Shown one piece after another: positions 26,141-37,400 of a stretch of DNA of 64,000 nucleotides. Positions within the stretch are counted from its first letter, which is position 1; each line of letters begins with the position of its first letter. This stretch comes from Planktothrix tepida PCC 9214 (GTDB lineage: Bacteria > Cyanobacteriota > Cyanobacteriia > Cyanobacteriales > Microcoleaceae): positions 6,204 through 70,203 of the forward strand of contig NZ_LN889796.1 in NCBI RefSeq assembly GCF_900009145.1, in the 5' to 3' direction. The notes beneath the pieces were generated by a model, which was not told where the DNA came from, did not search any database, and worked only from the letters and a program-made list of their open reading frames with translations. The translations under genes and the position numbers were made by a program.

Positions 26141-27886
26141 TTAGTGATTACTGATTCCTGATAAAACCTGCCGTAACTGTGTTGTTGCCTGGGTTTGGGA
26201 GTTGGACAAATCTAACAGTTGATTCAGTTGAGTCGTTGTTTCCTGCAACTGCTGCCGAACTTGATTCCACGAATCTTGAACAGGTCGTAACATTTCCTGA
26301 TACAAATTAATCCGCCCCCAAAGTTCAGCCACCATGCGTTGTTGTTCGATCCAACTTTGCTCCTGAGTTTCTAACTGTTGACGGGTTTGTTCTTGTTGTT
26401 GAACTTGAGCATTTACCTCTGTCTCTCTTTGGGCAAAGGTAGAGCGCAATTGTTGGAGTTCTGTTTCCAAAGTTTGGAGTTGCTGTTGTTGTTCCTGTTG
26501 TTGGGTTTCCAAATTCGCAATCACCGATTTCAAATCAGTCGGCCCCCCTGCGGTGGCCGGAGATAAACCTCGACGACGATTTAACACTCCTTCATATTGA
26601 GTTTTATGGTCTTCCCGCTCTTTGAGGGTACGGCGCTGACCCACCAATGTTTCATTCAACATTTGATAGGCATCTTGCTCCTCAGCTAATTTCGTCTGTA
26701 AACTCTCTCGATCTCCATCATTTGCCGTTTTGAGTTCCTCTTGAATTTCCCCAATCTCTTCGAGTTTGTATTTTAATTCCTCCTCTTGGTCTTTAACAAA
26801 ACCAGACCAGCGATCCCATTCCTGTTTTAATTGTTCGACTTCCGCTTGTAATTGTTCTAAGGGCATCGCCTCCAAGGCTTGGATATCCACTTTCACGCTC
26901 ACTGCGGCGGGTTCATCCTGCGATTGACGAGAAGCCAACTCTTGTAACTGTTCTAATAAAGTTTGACGGCTTTGGATCAGGGTTTGTAACGTTTGAGCAT
27001 AGTCCTGTTTCGTTTGGACTAACTGTTGCTGGGAGGCTAACTCAGAGCGATTTTGAATTAACGTATCCTGCGCTTGCTGCCACTGTTGCCATTGCTGTTT
27101 AATGCTGCTGGTTGTCGTTTCTAGGGTTTGTTGAAGACGTTCAGCCTCAGAACGTTGTTCTTGTAATCGTTGCTGATGTTGTGCCAGTAAACTCTCAGCG
27201 CTAGTCACTTGTTCTAAGGACTGATGAAGTTTTGTCTGTAACGGTGAAATTTCAACAGGGTTAGACAATTGATTGAGTAAGTTACTGAGGAGTTCAGATT
27301 GTTCGGCACTCAAGGAAGGAGACGACTGTAATTGAGCTTGTTGTTCTTCAAGCTGTTTGCGTTGATCTCGTAACTGCTGTCGAGTGGTTTCAATATCTTG
27401 ACGAGCCTGGTCAATTTGAGACCGTAAATGGTTACTTTCATCTCGGGAACGCTCAATTTCTTGACGTTGCTGTTCGAGCCGTTCTAATTCTTCCTCCAAT
27501 TGTTCCATCTGTTCGCGTCGGGCTTCCATTTCCATTTCCCGGCGATTTAATTCCTGACTTTGGTAAGTCAACGACTCCTTCCACTGTTCAATTTCTTCCT
27601 GTTGGGTTTTAAACTTTTCCTGCAACCGAGAAAAATCTTGGAGAATCCCCACGAGTTGGCGGGCAGCTTCTTGGATACGCTGTACCTGCTTACCCGTATT
27701 CAGATCGACTAATACTAACGTTCCGTCCTTAAAGTTATTCGCATCATCAGCAAGGATGATTTCATCTCCGGGTACAGCACTCCAATTGTTTTCACCTCGC
27801 TGACAAGCCAATAGCTTGAGTTCAGTCCTACCGCCGCCCAGACCAAATTTGCTACTCTGCTTTTGTACTTCCGCTAAATAGAGCAT
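26141..27886 (-). CDS. hmpF: Pilus motility taxis protein HmpF
   Basis: A 581-residue protein with an N-terminal globular region (MLYLAEVQKQSSKFGLGGGR, 1-75) followed by a long Gln/Glu-rich coiled coil (about 80-560). This is the layout of HmpF, a coiled-coil protein needed for type IV pilus-driven gliding and found at the leading poles of cells in motile Nostoc filaments. It is divergent from the hmpA-E chemotaxis genes across 263 bases, the same arrangement as in Nostoc punctiforme (from memory). The C-terminus is a short non-coiled QATTQLRQVLSGI. Confidence 0.88.
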   Translation of the reverse strand: MLYLAEVQKQSSKFGLGGGRTELKLLACQRGENNWSAVPGDEIILADDANNFKDGTLVLVDLNTGKQVQRIQEAARQLVGILQDFSRLQEKFKTQQEEIEQWKESLTYQSQELNRREMEMEARREQMEQLEEELERLEQQRQEIERSRDESNHLRSQIDQARQDIETTRQQLRDQRKQLEEQQAQLQSSPSLSAEQSELLSNLLNQLSNPVEISPLQTKLHQSLEQVTSAESLLAQHQQRLQEQRSEAERLQQTLETTTSSIKQQWQQWQQAQDTLIQNRSELASQQQLVQTKQDYAQTLQTLIQSRQTLLEQLQELASRQSQDEPAAVSVKVDIQALEAMPLEQLQAEVEQLKQEWDRWSGFVKDQEEELKYKLEEIGEIQEELKTANDGDRESLQTKLAEEQDAYQMLNETLVGQRRTLKEREDHKTQYEGVLNRRRGLSPATAGGPTDLKSVIANLETQQQEQQQQLQTLETELQQLRSTFAQRETEVNAQVQQQEQTRQQLETQEQSWIEQQRMVAELWGRINLYQEMLRPVQDSWNQVRQQLQETTTQLNQLLDLSNSQTQATTQLRQVLSGISNH

Positions 27887-28149
27887 CGGCCCTTTATCCT
27901 CTTGAGGTGTTCAAGCACTATTTGTTCGCTGTCTTAATCATAAAACCTTCTGGGAGTCGCAGGTAAACAGTTAATCCTGAAGCCTAATATACCGTTAGTT
28001 AATCCTTAATCGCTAACTATCGGGTGCATAAGTGGCTGTCTCCCCTAGAATATAAGGGAAGCCGTGATTTGATCATCACGATAGTGCCTTATTTTTCATC
28101 TCTAGGATGTACCTCAACTCAAACCCATTTGCAGGAGGCAACTTGCTAA

Positions 28150-29385
28150 ATGCAAGGCTCTTTAAACGAAATTGATATTCGCAGTATTTTGCAACTGATT
28201 GAGCTTGGCCAGAGAACAGGGGAACTCATGGTCGAAGCTTACAGTTCATCCCAGATGGCCACTGAAATCGAACGCCATCCCAGCCGTTTAACCGGACAAT
28301 GTTGGTTAGTGTTTTCTTGGAACGGTCGCATTATCTATGCAGGTCAAAGCGAAGGCAGCCTGATGAGATTACGCGATTATTTACGACGCTATAAAGCTGA
28401 AACCGTTCTCGCTCAGTTAGAAGTTCCCTCCATTGCTTCGGTCAATGCTCCCGAATATGGGTACTTGTGGGTATTACTTGAACATCAAGTGATTACCCCA
28501 GCCATCGCCCGTAATATTGTTCATTGTATGGTTCAGGAAACCTTGTTTGATTTACTGAGTTTACATCAAGGCGCTTTTATTTTTGAAATGGGATCTGCCT
28601 TAGCTCCCCAATTAACCACCTTAGAAATTAGCCCGTTATTAGCCAATATTTTCAAACAAGTCCAAGAATGGAAAAAATTCCATCCCCATATTACCTCCCC
28701 CAATCAATGTCCGTTGATCACAGATCGATCAAAATTACAAGAGACCGTCCGACCACAAGTGTTTGAAACCTTGAATCGTTGGGCTGATGGCCAAACCTCG
28801 ATTCGTCAAATTGCCCGTCATTTACATCGAGATATTGTCATGGTGACAAAAGCCATTTATCCGTTTGTACAACAGGGATTAGTACAACTATTAGCCCCCC
28901 ATCCCGAAAATCCGTTAACCACACTAGAACCCTTCACCGATAGAAATCGTAGCCCTCGGATTGTCTGTATTGATGATGATCTCGTGATTCGACAAACGGT
29001 TGAATTTATTTTAAAAGAACATGGCTATGAAGCAACTGCCATTGGCAATCCTTTAAAAGCATTGAGTTTAGTTTTTCAACTCAAACCGGATTTAATTTTG
29101 TGTGATATTGCCATGCCTGAATTAAACGGTTATGAAATCTGTGCCATGTTAAGAAATTCGACGGCTTTTCGTCAAACTCCCATTGTCATGTTAACGGGAA
29201 TTGATGGATTTATTGATCGCCTCAAAGCTCGAATGATTCGAGCCACCAACTACTTAACAAAACCGTTTGGGGATGCTGAGTTATTAACCTTAGTGGAAAC
29301 TTATATTGGGCCAGGGAAACTCACGAATACAGCTAAAGAGTCTAAATTAGAAGAGGAGTTCATGAGTGAGTTAGAAACCCTTTAA
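28150..29385 (+). CDS. hmpA: PatA-like response regulator HmpA/PilG
   Basis: A 411-residue response regulator with an N-terminal PATAN-type domain (about 1-265, starting MQGSLNEIDIRSILQLIELG) and a C-terminal receiver domain (about 273-395). The receiver is complete: IVCIDDD, D319 in LILCDIAMP as phospho-acceptor, MLTG and the lysine in LTKPF. PatA-type regulators act downstream of CheA in pilus chemotaxis pathways and modulate pilus motors. A strong AGGAGG lies 11 bases before the ATG. It heads the cluster, divergent from hmpF. Confidence 0.9.
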   Translation: MQGSLNEIDIRSILQLIELGQRTGELMVEAYSSSQMATEIERHPSRLTGQCWLVFSWNGRIIYAGQSEGSLMRLRDYLRRYKAETVLAQLEVPSIASVNAPEYGYLWVLLEHQVITPAIARNIVHCMVQETLFDLLSLHQGAFIFEMGSALAPQLTTLEISPLLANIFKQVQEWKKFHPHITSPNQCPLITDRSKLQETVRPQVFETLNRWADGQTSIRQIARHLHRDIVMVTKAIYPFVQQGLVQLLAPHPENPLTTLEPFTDRNRSPRIVCIDDDLVIRQTVEFILKEHGYEATAIGNPLKALSLVFQLKPDLILCDIAMPELNGYEICAMLRNSTAFRQTPIVMLTGIDGFIDRLKARMIRATNYLTKPFGDAELLTLVETYIGPGKLTNTAKESKLEEEFMSELETL

Positions 29386-29855
29386 CACTCCCCCCTAGAA
29401 CACCCCAGACTAGATCAATCCAGGCGGTCAAAGATTTGTATAATTAAATAGGACTCTAGCCGACAAGATACACAATGCTGTAAAAACTGGCTCTATGGGT
29501 TTATAGAGTCGGGAACTATACTTGAAATTAAACAAGATGTTAAAAAAACTAAGTTATCATAACAATGCCGATGGGATTGACAACTAAACAAACCCGGAGC
29601 GATCCGATGCAAAACCCTGCCGCCGATTCGCCCTTCAATTAAACACCCACTGATCGGGTCTTTGAGAACATAGAAATAGCCTCTGTCCTGTAATGCCAAC
29701 AGGTATGCCAGAAAGAATGACCTCTTTTGAGGCGCAAAGGTTTTGTTGACACTTTACGATAAATTTCTAATGCAGCAGCATAAACCCCTTACTCCTTGGA
29801 CTCTTACCCCTAACCGGATTATCAATAATTCGGGAGTTTCCCAGGGAGAAGAAAG
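29386..29855. other. 470-bp gap between hmpA and hmpB
   Basis: No convincing gene. A 68-codon minus-strand frame (29493-29699) has no family resemblance or ribosome site and was discarded. The gap contains a promoter-like sequence at 29746-29773, which suggests hmpBCDE can be transcribed apart from hmpA. Confidence 0.5.
29746..29773 (+). promoter_or_regulatory. Candidate promoter of hmpBCDE
   Basis: A perfect TTGACA (29746-29751), a 16-base spacer and TAATGC (29768-29773). The predicted transcript would start about 75 bases before the hmpB ATG. Confidence 0.5.
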
Positions 29856-30221
29856 ATGAATAAAGTTATGGTGGTGGAAGATAGTGTCACCCAACGGGAG
29901 ATGATTTCTAATCTTCTCAAAGATAGTGGCTTACAGGTCAGTGTCGCCAGTGATGGTGTAGAAGCATTAGAACAAGTCCAAAAAAGCTGCCCCGATTTAA
30001 TGGTGCTCGATATTGTCATGCCTCGGATGAACGGCTATGAACTTTGTCGTCGCCTCAAATCCGATCCCAAAACCCGCAATATTGCCATTGTGATGTGTTC
30101 TTCTAAAGGGGAAGAATTTGATCGTTATTGGGGAATGAAACAGGGGGCAGATGCTTATATCGCTAAACCGTTCCAGCCGACCGAATTAGTCGGAACTGTT
30201 AAACAATTGCTCAGAGGGTAG
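29856..30221 (+). CDS. hmpB: CheY-like response regulator HmpB/PilH
   Basis: A 121-residue stand-alone receiver domain. VVEDS holds the acidic pocket, D52 in LMVLDIVMP is the phospho-acceptor and K104 in YIAKPF the conserved lysine. It has no output domain, as in CheY. It likely receives phosphate from HmpE and either signals to the pilus or acts as phosphate sink. The ribosome site AGGGAGAAGAAAG abuts the ATG. The hmpC gene starts 12 bases after its stop. Confidence 0.92.
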   Translation: MNKVMVVEDSVTQREMISNLLKDSGLQVSVASDGVEALEQVQKSCPDLMVLDIVMPRMNGYELCRRLKSDPKTRNIAIVMCSSKGEEFDRYWGMKQGADAYIAKPFQPTELVGTVKQLLRG

Positions 30222-30233
30222 GTGTAAACAATA

Positions 30234-30758
30234 ATGGTCGGAAACCCAGATTTTTTAACCGGGCAAGGAACAGATGGCCCAGAATTTCAAGAGTTGGAAA
30301 CTCCCGAAGGGGAACCCCACCTCCGGTTTTTTGTGCCTTCAGGCAATGAATTTGCCCTTCCTGCCATCGGAATTCGAGAGGTACTGTTTCAATCTCCAGA
30401 CCGGATGACGCCCATCCCTAACGTTTCCCCTCTATTACTGGGAACCTTCAACCTTCGAGGTCGGGTGATTTGGGTAGCTGATTTAGGCCAATTTTTAGGG
30501 GATACCACTCCCTTGAATACAGACCGCACAGAGATCCATGTCATTGCCGTAGAAGACCAAGACATTATATTAGGGTTAGCAGTTGATGCTCTCAATGATA
30601 TGGCATGGCTTGACCCTGATAAAATGCAAATGCCCACTCAAGTCAGTGATAGTATGGCTCCTTTTATTAAAGGAGAATGGCAATTGGCAAATACAGGGAA
30701 CGTTCTGCGACTCTTAGACCAAGTAGCAATTTTGCGATCGGCTCGCTGGGCAACGTGA
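30234..30758 (+). CDS. hmpC: CheW-like coupling protein HmpC/PilI
   Basis: A 174-residue CheW-domain protein (about 30-165), with NEFALPAIGIREVLF, the strand LLGTFNLRGRVIWVADLG and the C-terminal VLRLLDQVAILRSARW. It bridges the receptor HmpD and the kinase HmpE. An unusual acidic N-terminus of about 25 residues precedes the domain. It is 12 bases after hmpB and 151 bases before hmpD on the same strand. Confidence 0.9.
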   Translation: MVGNPDFLTGQGTDGPEFQELETPEGEPHLRFFVPSGNEFALPAIGIREVLFQSPDRMTPIPNVSPLLLGTFNLRGRVIWVADLGQFLGDTTPLNTDRTEIHVIAVEDQDIILGLAVDALNDMAWLDPDKMQMPTQVSDSMAPFIKGEWQLANTGNVLRLLDQVAILRSARWAT

Positions 30759-30909
30759 TCCATCAAACTCAAGGTTCATACCCAAAAATGTCACAGCCCG
30801 CCCAGCATCAATTGATTATAAAACTGTTTAAGTTAAACCTTTCTTACATTGAACTCTTAACGTTTAAGCCATACCACACTAAACTTTAAAATCAAAAGGG
30901 GAATCGCTC

Positions 30910-33900
30910 ATGGCAACAAGCACAGACTTCCTACAAGAATATCAGCAAACGGAGGAAGCATACTGTCAGGGAAATTACGAAGAGGCGGCGGCGCTGGTTT
31001 ATCAACTGGTGGAAGATTATCCAGAAGATCCTTCCGCCCGTCTTTTATGCGGTCATATCTATGGCTATGGGTTACAGCAGTATGATGTGGCTCGTGATCA
31101 GTATATGGCGGTCTTAAATTTGACCAGTGATGCGGAATTACTCGAACAAGCGCATCAAGCTTTAGCCGATACTGACCAATACGAACTCGCCTCCCCTTCA
31201 GGTGAGTTGAACGATATCCCCGATTCCCAAGCGGTTTTTAATGCCCTTCTCGATGAAGAAATTGATTCTACAGAAGTTGATTTAACTCAAGATTTACAGT
31301 GGGTCGCCGAAGAAACCAATGGTTTCGCCAATGGCACATCCTCAATGAATTTATTAAATGATTTAGAATCCCTTGCTGATGATTCCCATCAGCAAGGCAA
31401 TGGCAATTTGATGAATGGGTCAAACCATGAGATAGACCTGAAGGATTTTAGCGGAACCGAAGATAACTTTGATTTTCAAGGATTAGAGGACTCCGAATTA
31501 AGCTTATCGGTTCCTGATCTCGATGATGCGATCGATGAAAGGGGGTTAGAACATCTAGGGGATAATCAAGACTATTTACACTCTAATGGTAGCCAGTCTC
31601 CCCTGAGCTTTACAGCCGATAATCCCTTTGCTTTAGAGGATGATTTAGAGGAAGGAACAGAAATTTTAAATCCCTTGGATGAGCCGGGTTCCCTGACCCA
31701 ATTCGATGAAGATCCGTTTACACTAGAAGAAGATGAATCACAACCCATAACCCCCTTAGCGACCGATGAGGTGAGTGTTAGTGATCTTGAACAGTTAACC
31801 GGGGATTTATTTTCCTCCGAGGATGACCAATTCCATCTTCTCGATTCCTCAAACCCCAGCACTGAGGATGACCTGCATTCACTCAATTCCCAGGAAACCC
31901 TGGATGAGTCAGAGATGGATTATCTACATCAACCGACTCAGTTCCTTGACCTGGATGACCTAGAGGGTGAAGGAGAGTTTGGGGAACCCAGGGGAGCCGA
32001 GGAAGACGAGGAATTGATGGAGACTCCTGAGTCTTCCCCCCAAACCCCTTTTCCTTCATCTCCTTCCGTCGCCCCCATGAGTTTTGAAGAAGAACTCGAT
32101 GATATTTTTGCCCCCCTAGAAGAGATAGATTCATCCGGGGAGTTCGTTAACCCTGATCCGGTATCCTCCAATGGGATGATGTCGGGTGCGTCAACTCCTT
32201 TATTTGAGCCAGAAGAAGAAGAGGAGTTTGACCCTGATCTGTCCGGTTTTACATTTTCTGTGGAACCCTTCGTTGATGATGCTGATGATTCTGTTCCCTT
32301 ACCCCCTGACCCTTCTAACATGACGGCGAACTTTAATGTTTTGGATGCAGAAGAAAGCAACGAAGAGGAAACCCTGTTGACCAATAACAGGATGAATCAG
32401 TCGTATTTTTCCAATACCCGGGGTGAAGCTACCCCATCCTCAGCTTATGGAGCGTTGGATATGGCTGAGGAAGAAGATGATATCGTTTTTGATGCCACGG
32501 ATATTCCCGATAGTTTTGATCTCGAACCTTTAAATGAGGATACCTTTGGGGACTCCTTTGATATAACACCGGAGATGACAGATCTCAATGGTCGTTCTCC
32601 CAATGGTAAGGCCCCCCAAAGCGTGGAAAATGATTTCTTAGATAGTTTTGAAGAGTTTGATGATGTTGCCGATTTTGATATGGCAGCCAGTGGGGATAAT
32701 GATCTATATGTTGATTCAGACTTTGGCAACTTAGATAGTAAATTTCCGAGCACGACCTACAACAATAGCACCCTCGATAGTGATAGTTCATCGATTCGGG
32801 ATGATGAGATTTTTAATAGTGCCTATACCGCATCGGCTGTTACCACCTTAAGTCCAGATTTAGGGGATGTGATGGATACCGTCGTCGCATCTGATCAAGG
32901 GCCATTCTCCTTTTTAGAAAATGCCTCCCTCAACCGCAAACCCTTTTACACCGCCCTAGGAACGGGACTGGTAACATTGATATTAGTGGCAACAGCAACT
33001 AATATTGCCACCCGCACCGCTGCCTTAGATAACAAACGAGAAGTTGTGGATTATCTAAGAGTTACAGGTTGGTTTATGACCACCGTAGCCGGAGCCACGA
33101 GTTTTATCACCGCCTGGGGATTAGGTCGGATTACAGCCCAACAAATTACAAAAGCCACAGACGATTTACAAGCTCAATTTGATGCCATTGGTAAAGGCAA
33201 CTTAGATGCCCGGGCTACGGTTTTTGCCGAGGACGAGTTTGGGAGAATGTCCGCCAAATTCAACCATGCGGCTCAATTTATTCAAAATATTACCCGCGAA
33301 GCCCAACGCAAAGCCAAGGAACAAGAAGATGCCAGAGATGATTTACATCGTCAGGTGATTCGGCTCTTGGATGATGTCGAAGGGGCAGCCCGGGGAGATT
33401 TAACAGTCACCGCAGAAGTCACCGCTAACGTTTTAGGGGCGGTAGCCGACTCCTTTAACTTAACCATCCAAAACCTGCGGGAAATTGTGGTTCAGGTGAA
33501 GCAAGCCGCCCGTCAAGTCAGTAAGGGGGCAACGGATAGTGCGACGTTTGCCAAGGATGTCGCCGGAGATGCCTTCCGCCAAGCGGAGGAACTAGCTGCC
33601 ACCTTAAACTCGATACAGGTGCTCACCGATGCCATTCAACGGGTAGCCGAAAGTTCCAGGGAAGCTGAAGAAGTTGCCCGTTCGGCGGCGGCGGTAGCGA
33701 CTAAAGGGGGAGAAGCGGTACAAATGACCGTAGCTGGGATTCTCAAAATTCGGGAAACGGTTGCAGAAACCAGTCGAGAAGTCAAGCGGTTAGGGGAATC
33801 TTCTCAAGAAATTTCTAAAATTGTAGCCATTATTTCTCAGATTGCCTCCCGAACCAACTTACTCGCGTTAAACGCCAGTATTGAGGCGGCACGGGCTGGG

Positions 33901-34344
33901 GAAGCAGGCAAAGGATTTGCGATTGTTGCCGATGAAGTTCGACAGTTAGCGGATAAGTCAGCGAAATCTTTAAAAGATATCGAACAAATCGTGATGCAAA
34001 TCCAAAGCCAGACCAATACCGTGATGATGGCGATGTCTCAAGGTCATCAACAGGTAATTGAAGGAACTCGTCTAGCTGAACAAGCCAAACGAGCCTTGGA
34101 TGACATTATCCAAGTGACGAACCGGATTGACGTTCTGGTGCGTTCAATTACCGCCGATACGGTGGAACAAAACGAAACGGCACGAGCCGTCGCCCAGGTG
34201 ATGCGAGCCGTTGAACATAGCGCTCAAGAAACCTCCCAAGAAGCCCAAGGAGTTTCTAGTGCATTAACCAAACTGGTCGGTGTGGCGCGAGATCTCTTGA
34301 CTTCCGTGGAACGTTTCCGCGTTGATGCTTCAGAAAAATCTTAG
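30910..34344 (+). CDS. hmpD: Methyl-accepting chemotaxis protein HmpD/PilJ
   Basis: A 1144-residue receptor. Residues 1-110 look like a small TPR-like helical region ([20 protein letters not shown]). Residues about 115-670 are extremely rich in D, E and S and probably disordered. Two membrane helices follow (about 679-700 and 718-738), then HAMP (740-790) and an MCP signalling domain with the hairpin tip near 980-1000 ([20 protein letters not shown]). The large acidic part is predicted cytoplasmic, since there is almost no loop between the helices (about 17 residues), so no classical periplasmic sensor exists. No GAF domain is present, so it is not a PixJ-type photoreceptor. AGGGGA precedes the ATG. 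Confidence 0.88.
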   Translation: MATSTDFLQEYQQTEEAYCQGNYEEAAALVYQLVEDYPEDPSARLLCGHIYGYGLQQYDVARDQYMAVLNLTSDAELLEQAHQALADTDQYELASPSGELNDIPDSQAVFNALLDEEIDSTEVDLTQDLQWVAEETNGFANGTSSMNLLNDLESLADDSHQQGNGNLMNGSNHEIDLKDFSGTEDNFDFQGLEDSELSLSVPDLDDAIDERGLEHLGDNQDYLHSNGSQSPLSFTADNPFALEDDLEEGTEILNPLDEPGSLTQFDEDPFTLEEDESQPITPLATDEVSVSDLEQLTGDLFSSEDDQFHLLDSSNPSTEDDLHSLNSQETLDESEMDYLHQPTQFLDLDDLEGEGEFGEPRGAEEDEELMETPESSPQTPFPSSPSVAPMSFEEELDDIFAPLEEIDSSGEFVNPDPVSSNGMMSGASTPLFEPEEEEEFDPDLSGFTFSVEPFVDDADDSVPLPPDPSNMTANFNVLDAEESNEEETLLTNNRMNQSYFSNTRGEATPSSAYGALDMAEEEDDIVFDATDIPDSFDLEPLNEDTFGDSFDITPEMTDLNGRSPNGKAPQSVENDFLDSFEEFDDVADFDMAASGDNDLYVDSDFGNLDSKFPSTTYNNSTLDSDSSSIRDDEIFNSAYTASAVTTLSPDLGDVMDTVVASDQGPFSFLENASLNRKPFYTALGTGLVTLILVATATNIATRTAALDNKREVVDYLRVTGWFMTTVAGATSFITAWGLGRITAQQITKATDDLQAQFDAIGKGNLDARATVFAEDEFGRMSAKFNHAAQFIQNITREAQRKAKEQEDARDDLHRQVIRLLDDVEGAARGDLTVTAEVTANVLGAVADSFNLTIQNLREIVVQVKQAARQVSKGATDSATFAKDVAGDAFRQAEELAATLNSIQVLTDAIQRVAESSREAEEVARSAAAVATKGGEAVQMTVAGILKIRETVAETSREVKRLGESSQEISKIVAIISQIASRTNLLALNASIEAARAGEAGKGFAIVADEVRQLADKSAKSLKDIEQIVMQIQSQTNTVMMAMSQGHQQVIEGTRLAEQAKRALDDIIQVTNRIDVLVRSITADTVEQNETARAVAQVMRAVEHSAQETSQEAQGVSSALTKLVGVARDLLTSVERFRVDASEKS

Positions 34345-34399
34345 GGAGCAAGAAAGGCAGGGGAGGAAGTGCGTGAAAACAAGTGACCAAGGATTAATT

Positions 34400-34437
34400 G
34401 ATAACTGATAACTGATAACTGATAACTGATTAATGAT
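34400..34437. repeat. Heptameric repeat TAACTGA directly before hmpE
   Basis: Four perfect TAACTGA heptamers (34402-34429) plus a diverged one reach the hmpE ATG at 34438. They occupy the position where a ribosome binding site would lie. The unit is the reverse complement of the TCAGTTA repeats at 26007 and 38710. Confidence 0.85.
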
Positions 34438-37400
34438 ATGCAACTTGAACAGCAACAACGGATCATGGGCTATTTTATTGAGGAGGCTAAAGACCACCTC
34501 AATACCATTGAACAGGGATTACTGAATCTACAAACCACCGTTGAAGATCCAGAACTGCTCAATGAAGTCTTCCGAGCGGCCCACTCGGTTAAAGGGGGAG
34601 CCGCGATGTTGGGACTCAATAGTATTCAACAAACGGCTCACCGATTAGAAGATAGTTTTAAAATTCTCAAAGAAAACCGTCTTCCGACTCAATTCCTCGA
34701 TCAACAATTAGAATCGTTATTTTTACAAGTTTTTGATACCTTACAAGCCTTGATTGATCAATTGTCAGGGCCCTATGGGTTAACAGAAGAAGCAGCGAGT
34801 GCCATTTTGCAGGATGTTGAGCCTGTTTTTGAAGCCTTAAATTACCATATTAAAAATGTTGTACAGCAACAGGGGACAGGTAAACGGCCCGTAGAAACGG
34901 ATTATAGTACGCCTGTACAAACCCGCGCTCCATCTCCGTCGATATCGAAACCGCGTGAAGAAACGGGACATAGCAGTGCTAAAGATTTGGTCTTTGGTAG
35001 TGATGTCCCTGAACGGTTGCGGGAAATGTTGCAACAGTTCAAACAACCCGAAACCCCCCAAACCCGTCAAGTGTTAATTGAAACTTGCCGAAGTTTAGCC
35101 CGGGCGGGAGAACTGTTTGATTTACCGAATTGGGTTAAATTTATCGAAAATGTAGAACAAGTGATCGCTAATTCGGAGAATACTTATCGGAGTTTAGCTC
35201 CCGTTGTTATTAAAGCGATTAAAGAAGCTCAAGATCTCGTTTTAGCGAATAGAGAGACTGAAATTGTCGTCACCGAAGCTATTACCCGCTTGTTACCCAA
35301 GTCCGTAACCTCTGCAAAAGCCCCAACATCCAAATCTCAGACAACCCAATCGACCCTGCCATCACGTCCCTCAAAATCCTCCGGTCAATCTCCTAAATCC
35401 CGGACACTGGGAGAAGCCGAGTCTAAAAAATCAGCAGCTGCGACGAAAGCGACTGCATCACTTCGGCAAGGCTCAGTGACCGCGAAGTCAGGAAATAGTA
35501 AGAAGAAATCCCCAGATGTTTCAACCCTCACGAACCCCCTACTCGATACAAACTGGTCGGATTCAGCAACGAACGCCAGTAATACCCCAACTCGTTTACC
35601 AAACGGCCCCGAAATTACCCCCGAAGAATATAACAGCCTCAGAGATTTATTTGAAGGTTTGGATGAATGGGATCATGAGGCTTCTGAAGAAACAGTCGGG
35701 GAAACCCCTGCACAGGGAGGAATGGAAGCAGACCTCCTACAAGGCGACTTTTTTGATTTGTTAGACGAAAAACAAACCGGGTTAAACAAAACAGAAGCTA
35801 AAAACAAAAAATCCCCCAAAGAAACTCCCCAAAGGGGACATCATAACCTGGGGATTTCACCTGCTAACTCTGGTGTTGATGATGATCTAGCCAGTTTCTT
35901 TGATAATCTCAGTGATACGGATATTCCAATGGTGGAAACCCCAAACGTCAAACCACCATCGACAGTCAAGATGGCACAAGATAAACCATTGGCCAGTTTT
36001 GAGGATTTCTTTGATGAACTATTAGACATAAATCCCGAAACAGAAGTTTCATCGGGATCAGCCCAGCATTCTACATCTGTTTCCCCGGATGAAATCAACG
36101 ATTTATTAGAGGATGCCGAAAGTTTGGATGAACTGTTTGACCAATTTGACCAGCAGGCTCAAGTGTCTCCCGAACCCAAACCCCAAACGGCAAAACCCAG
36201 TTCTTCCTTAACCGGGGAAGCAGCCCCCGAAGCAGTCACAGAGCCTTACCGAAGTGAAGATTGGTTTGATGAACTATTAGAAAGTGAAATGGGCATCGTA
36301 CCCGAAACATCGACTCCTTCTTCCTTAGATGATTTGATGCAATTTGGAGAAGAGCAAGGTGCAACTATTCAGGACAGTGTTGAGGTGTTAACCCCAAGGA
36401 TATCTCAAAACTTAGAAGCGATGGGACTTACTGCCCCCAACCTGGAACTACCGGATGATGATTTTACCAGTTTAGATGCTTTACTGAATGAAGAAGGTGC
36501 ACAAGGTCAGCCCATGGCTGCTAACCAGACGGTAGAAGAAGATATTTTCTTAAATTTAGATCAACTGTTACAGTCCCCCGATGCAGTGGAGTCAACCTCA
36601 ACTCCAAAATCCTCAGACAGTGGACGAACCCCTGTTAGTAAAGCATCGCCATCCTCCGACGAAGATTCGGAATTTACAGAGTTGCTGCAATTAATTGAAG
36701 ATGCTCCTCGATCTCGTTCAGCATCGGTTCCCAGAGGAACCTTTGCCAAACCCATCGCTGAACCCATTGTTAAGGTTCCTGTCAAACAACTGGATAACCT
36801 CAGTAACTTAATGGGGGAACTGGTGGTCAACCGCAACAGTTTGGAACAAGACCAAGAACGGATGCGGCAGTTTTTGGATAACTTGCTACACCAAGTTTCT
36901 TTGCTGGGGGATGTAGGCCAACGGATGCAGGATTTCTATGAACGATCGCTCTTAGAAATTTCCCTCCTGTCCCACCGTCGCAAGCCGTTCTGGTTTAATG
37001 AAACGTCGTCAATTCATGATGATGATTCCAATACGGATTTAGATTCAACGGAACTTGATCGGTTTACGCCGTTCCATACTCTCTCTCAAGAGATTATTGA
37101 GTTAATTGTCCGGGTGCGGGAGTCGTCAGCCGATATTGAATTTTTGGTGGAAGAAGCGGATCAAGTCACCCGTGAGTTGCGACGGATTACGACGGCGTTG
37201 CAGGAGGGGTTAAATCGGGCACGGATGGAACCTTTTGCGATTGAAGCGGATGCTTTGAAGCGTCCAGTGCGGGATATTTCGATTAAATGTGGCAAACAGG
37301 CCGAATTGTTTGTGGAGGGTCGAGATACTTTAATTGACAAGATGTTATTGGGTAAGCTGCATGACCCGTTGATCCATTTGGTCAATAATGCCATTACTCA

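Noticed and set aside
29493-29699. 68-codon minus-strand frame between hmpA and hmpB
   Set aside because: No family resemblance, no ribosome site, and it overlaps the leader region of hmpB.
30677-30889. 70-codon plus-strand frame overlapping the end of hmpC
   Set aside because: Out-of-frame continuation within hmpC with no own start signal.
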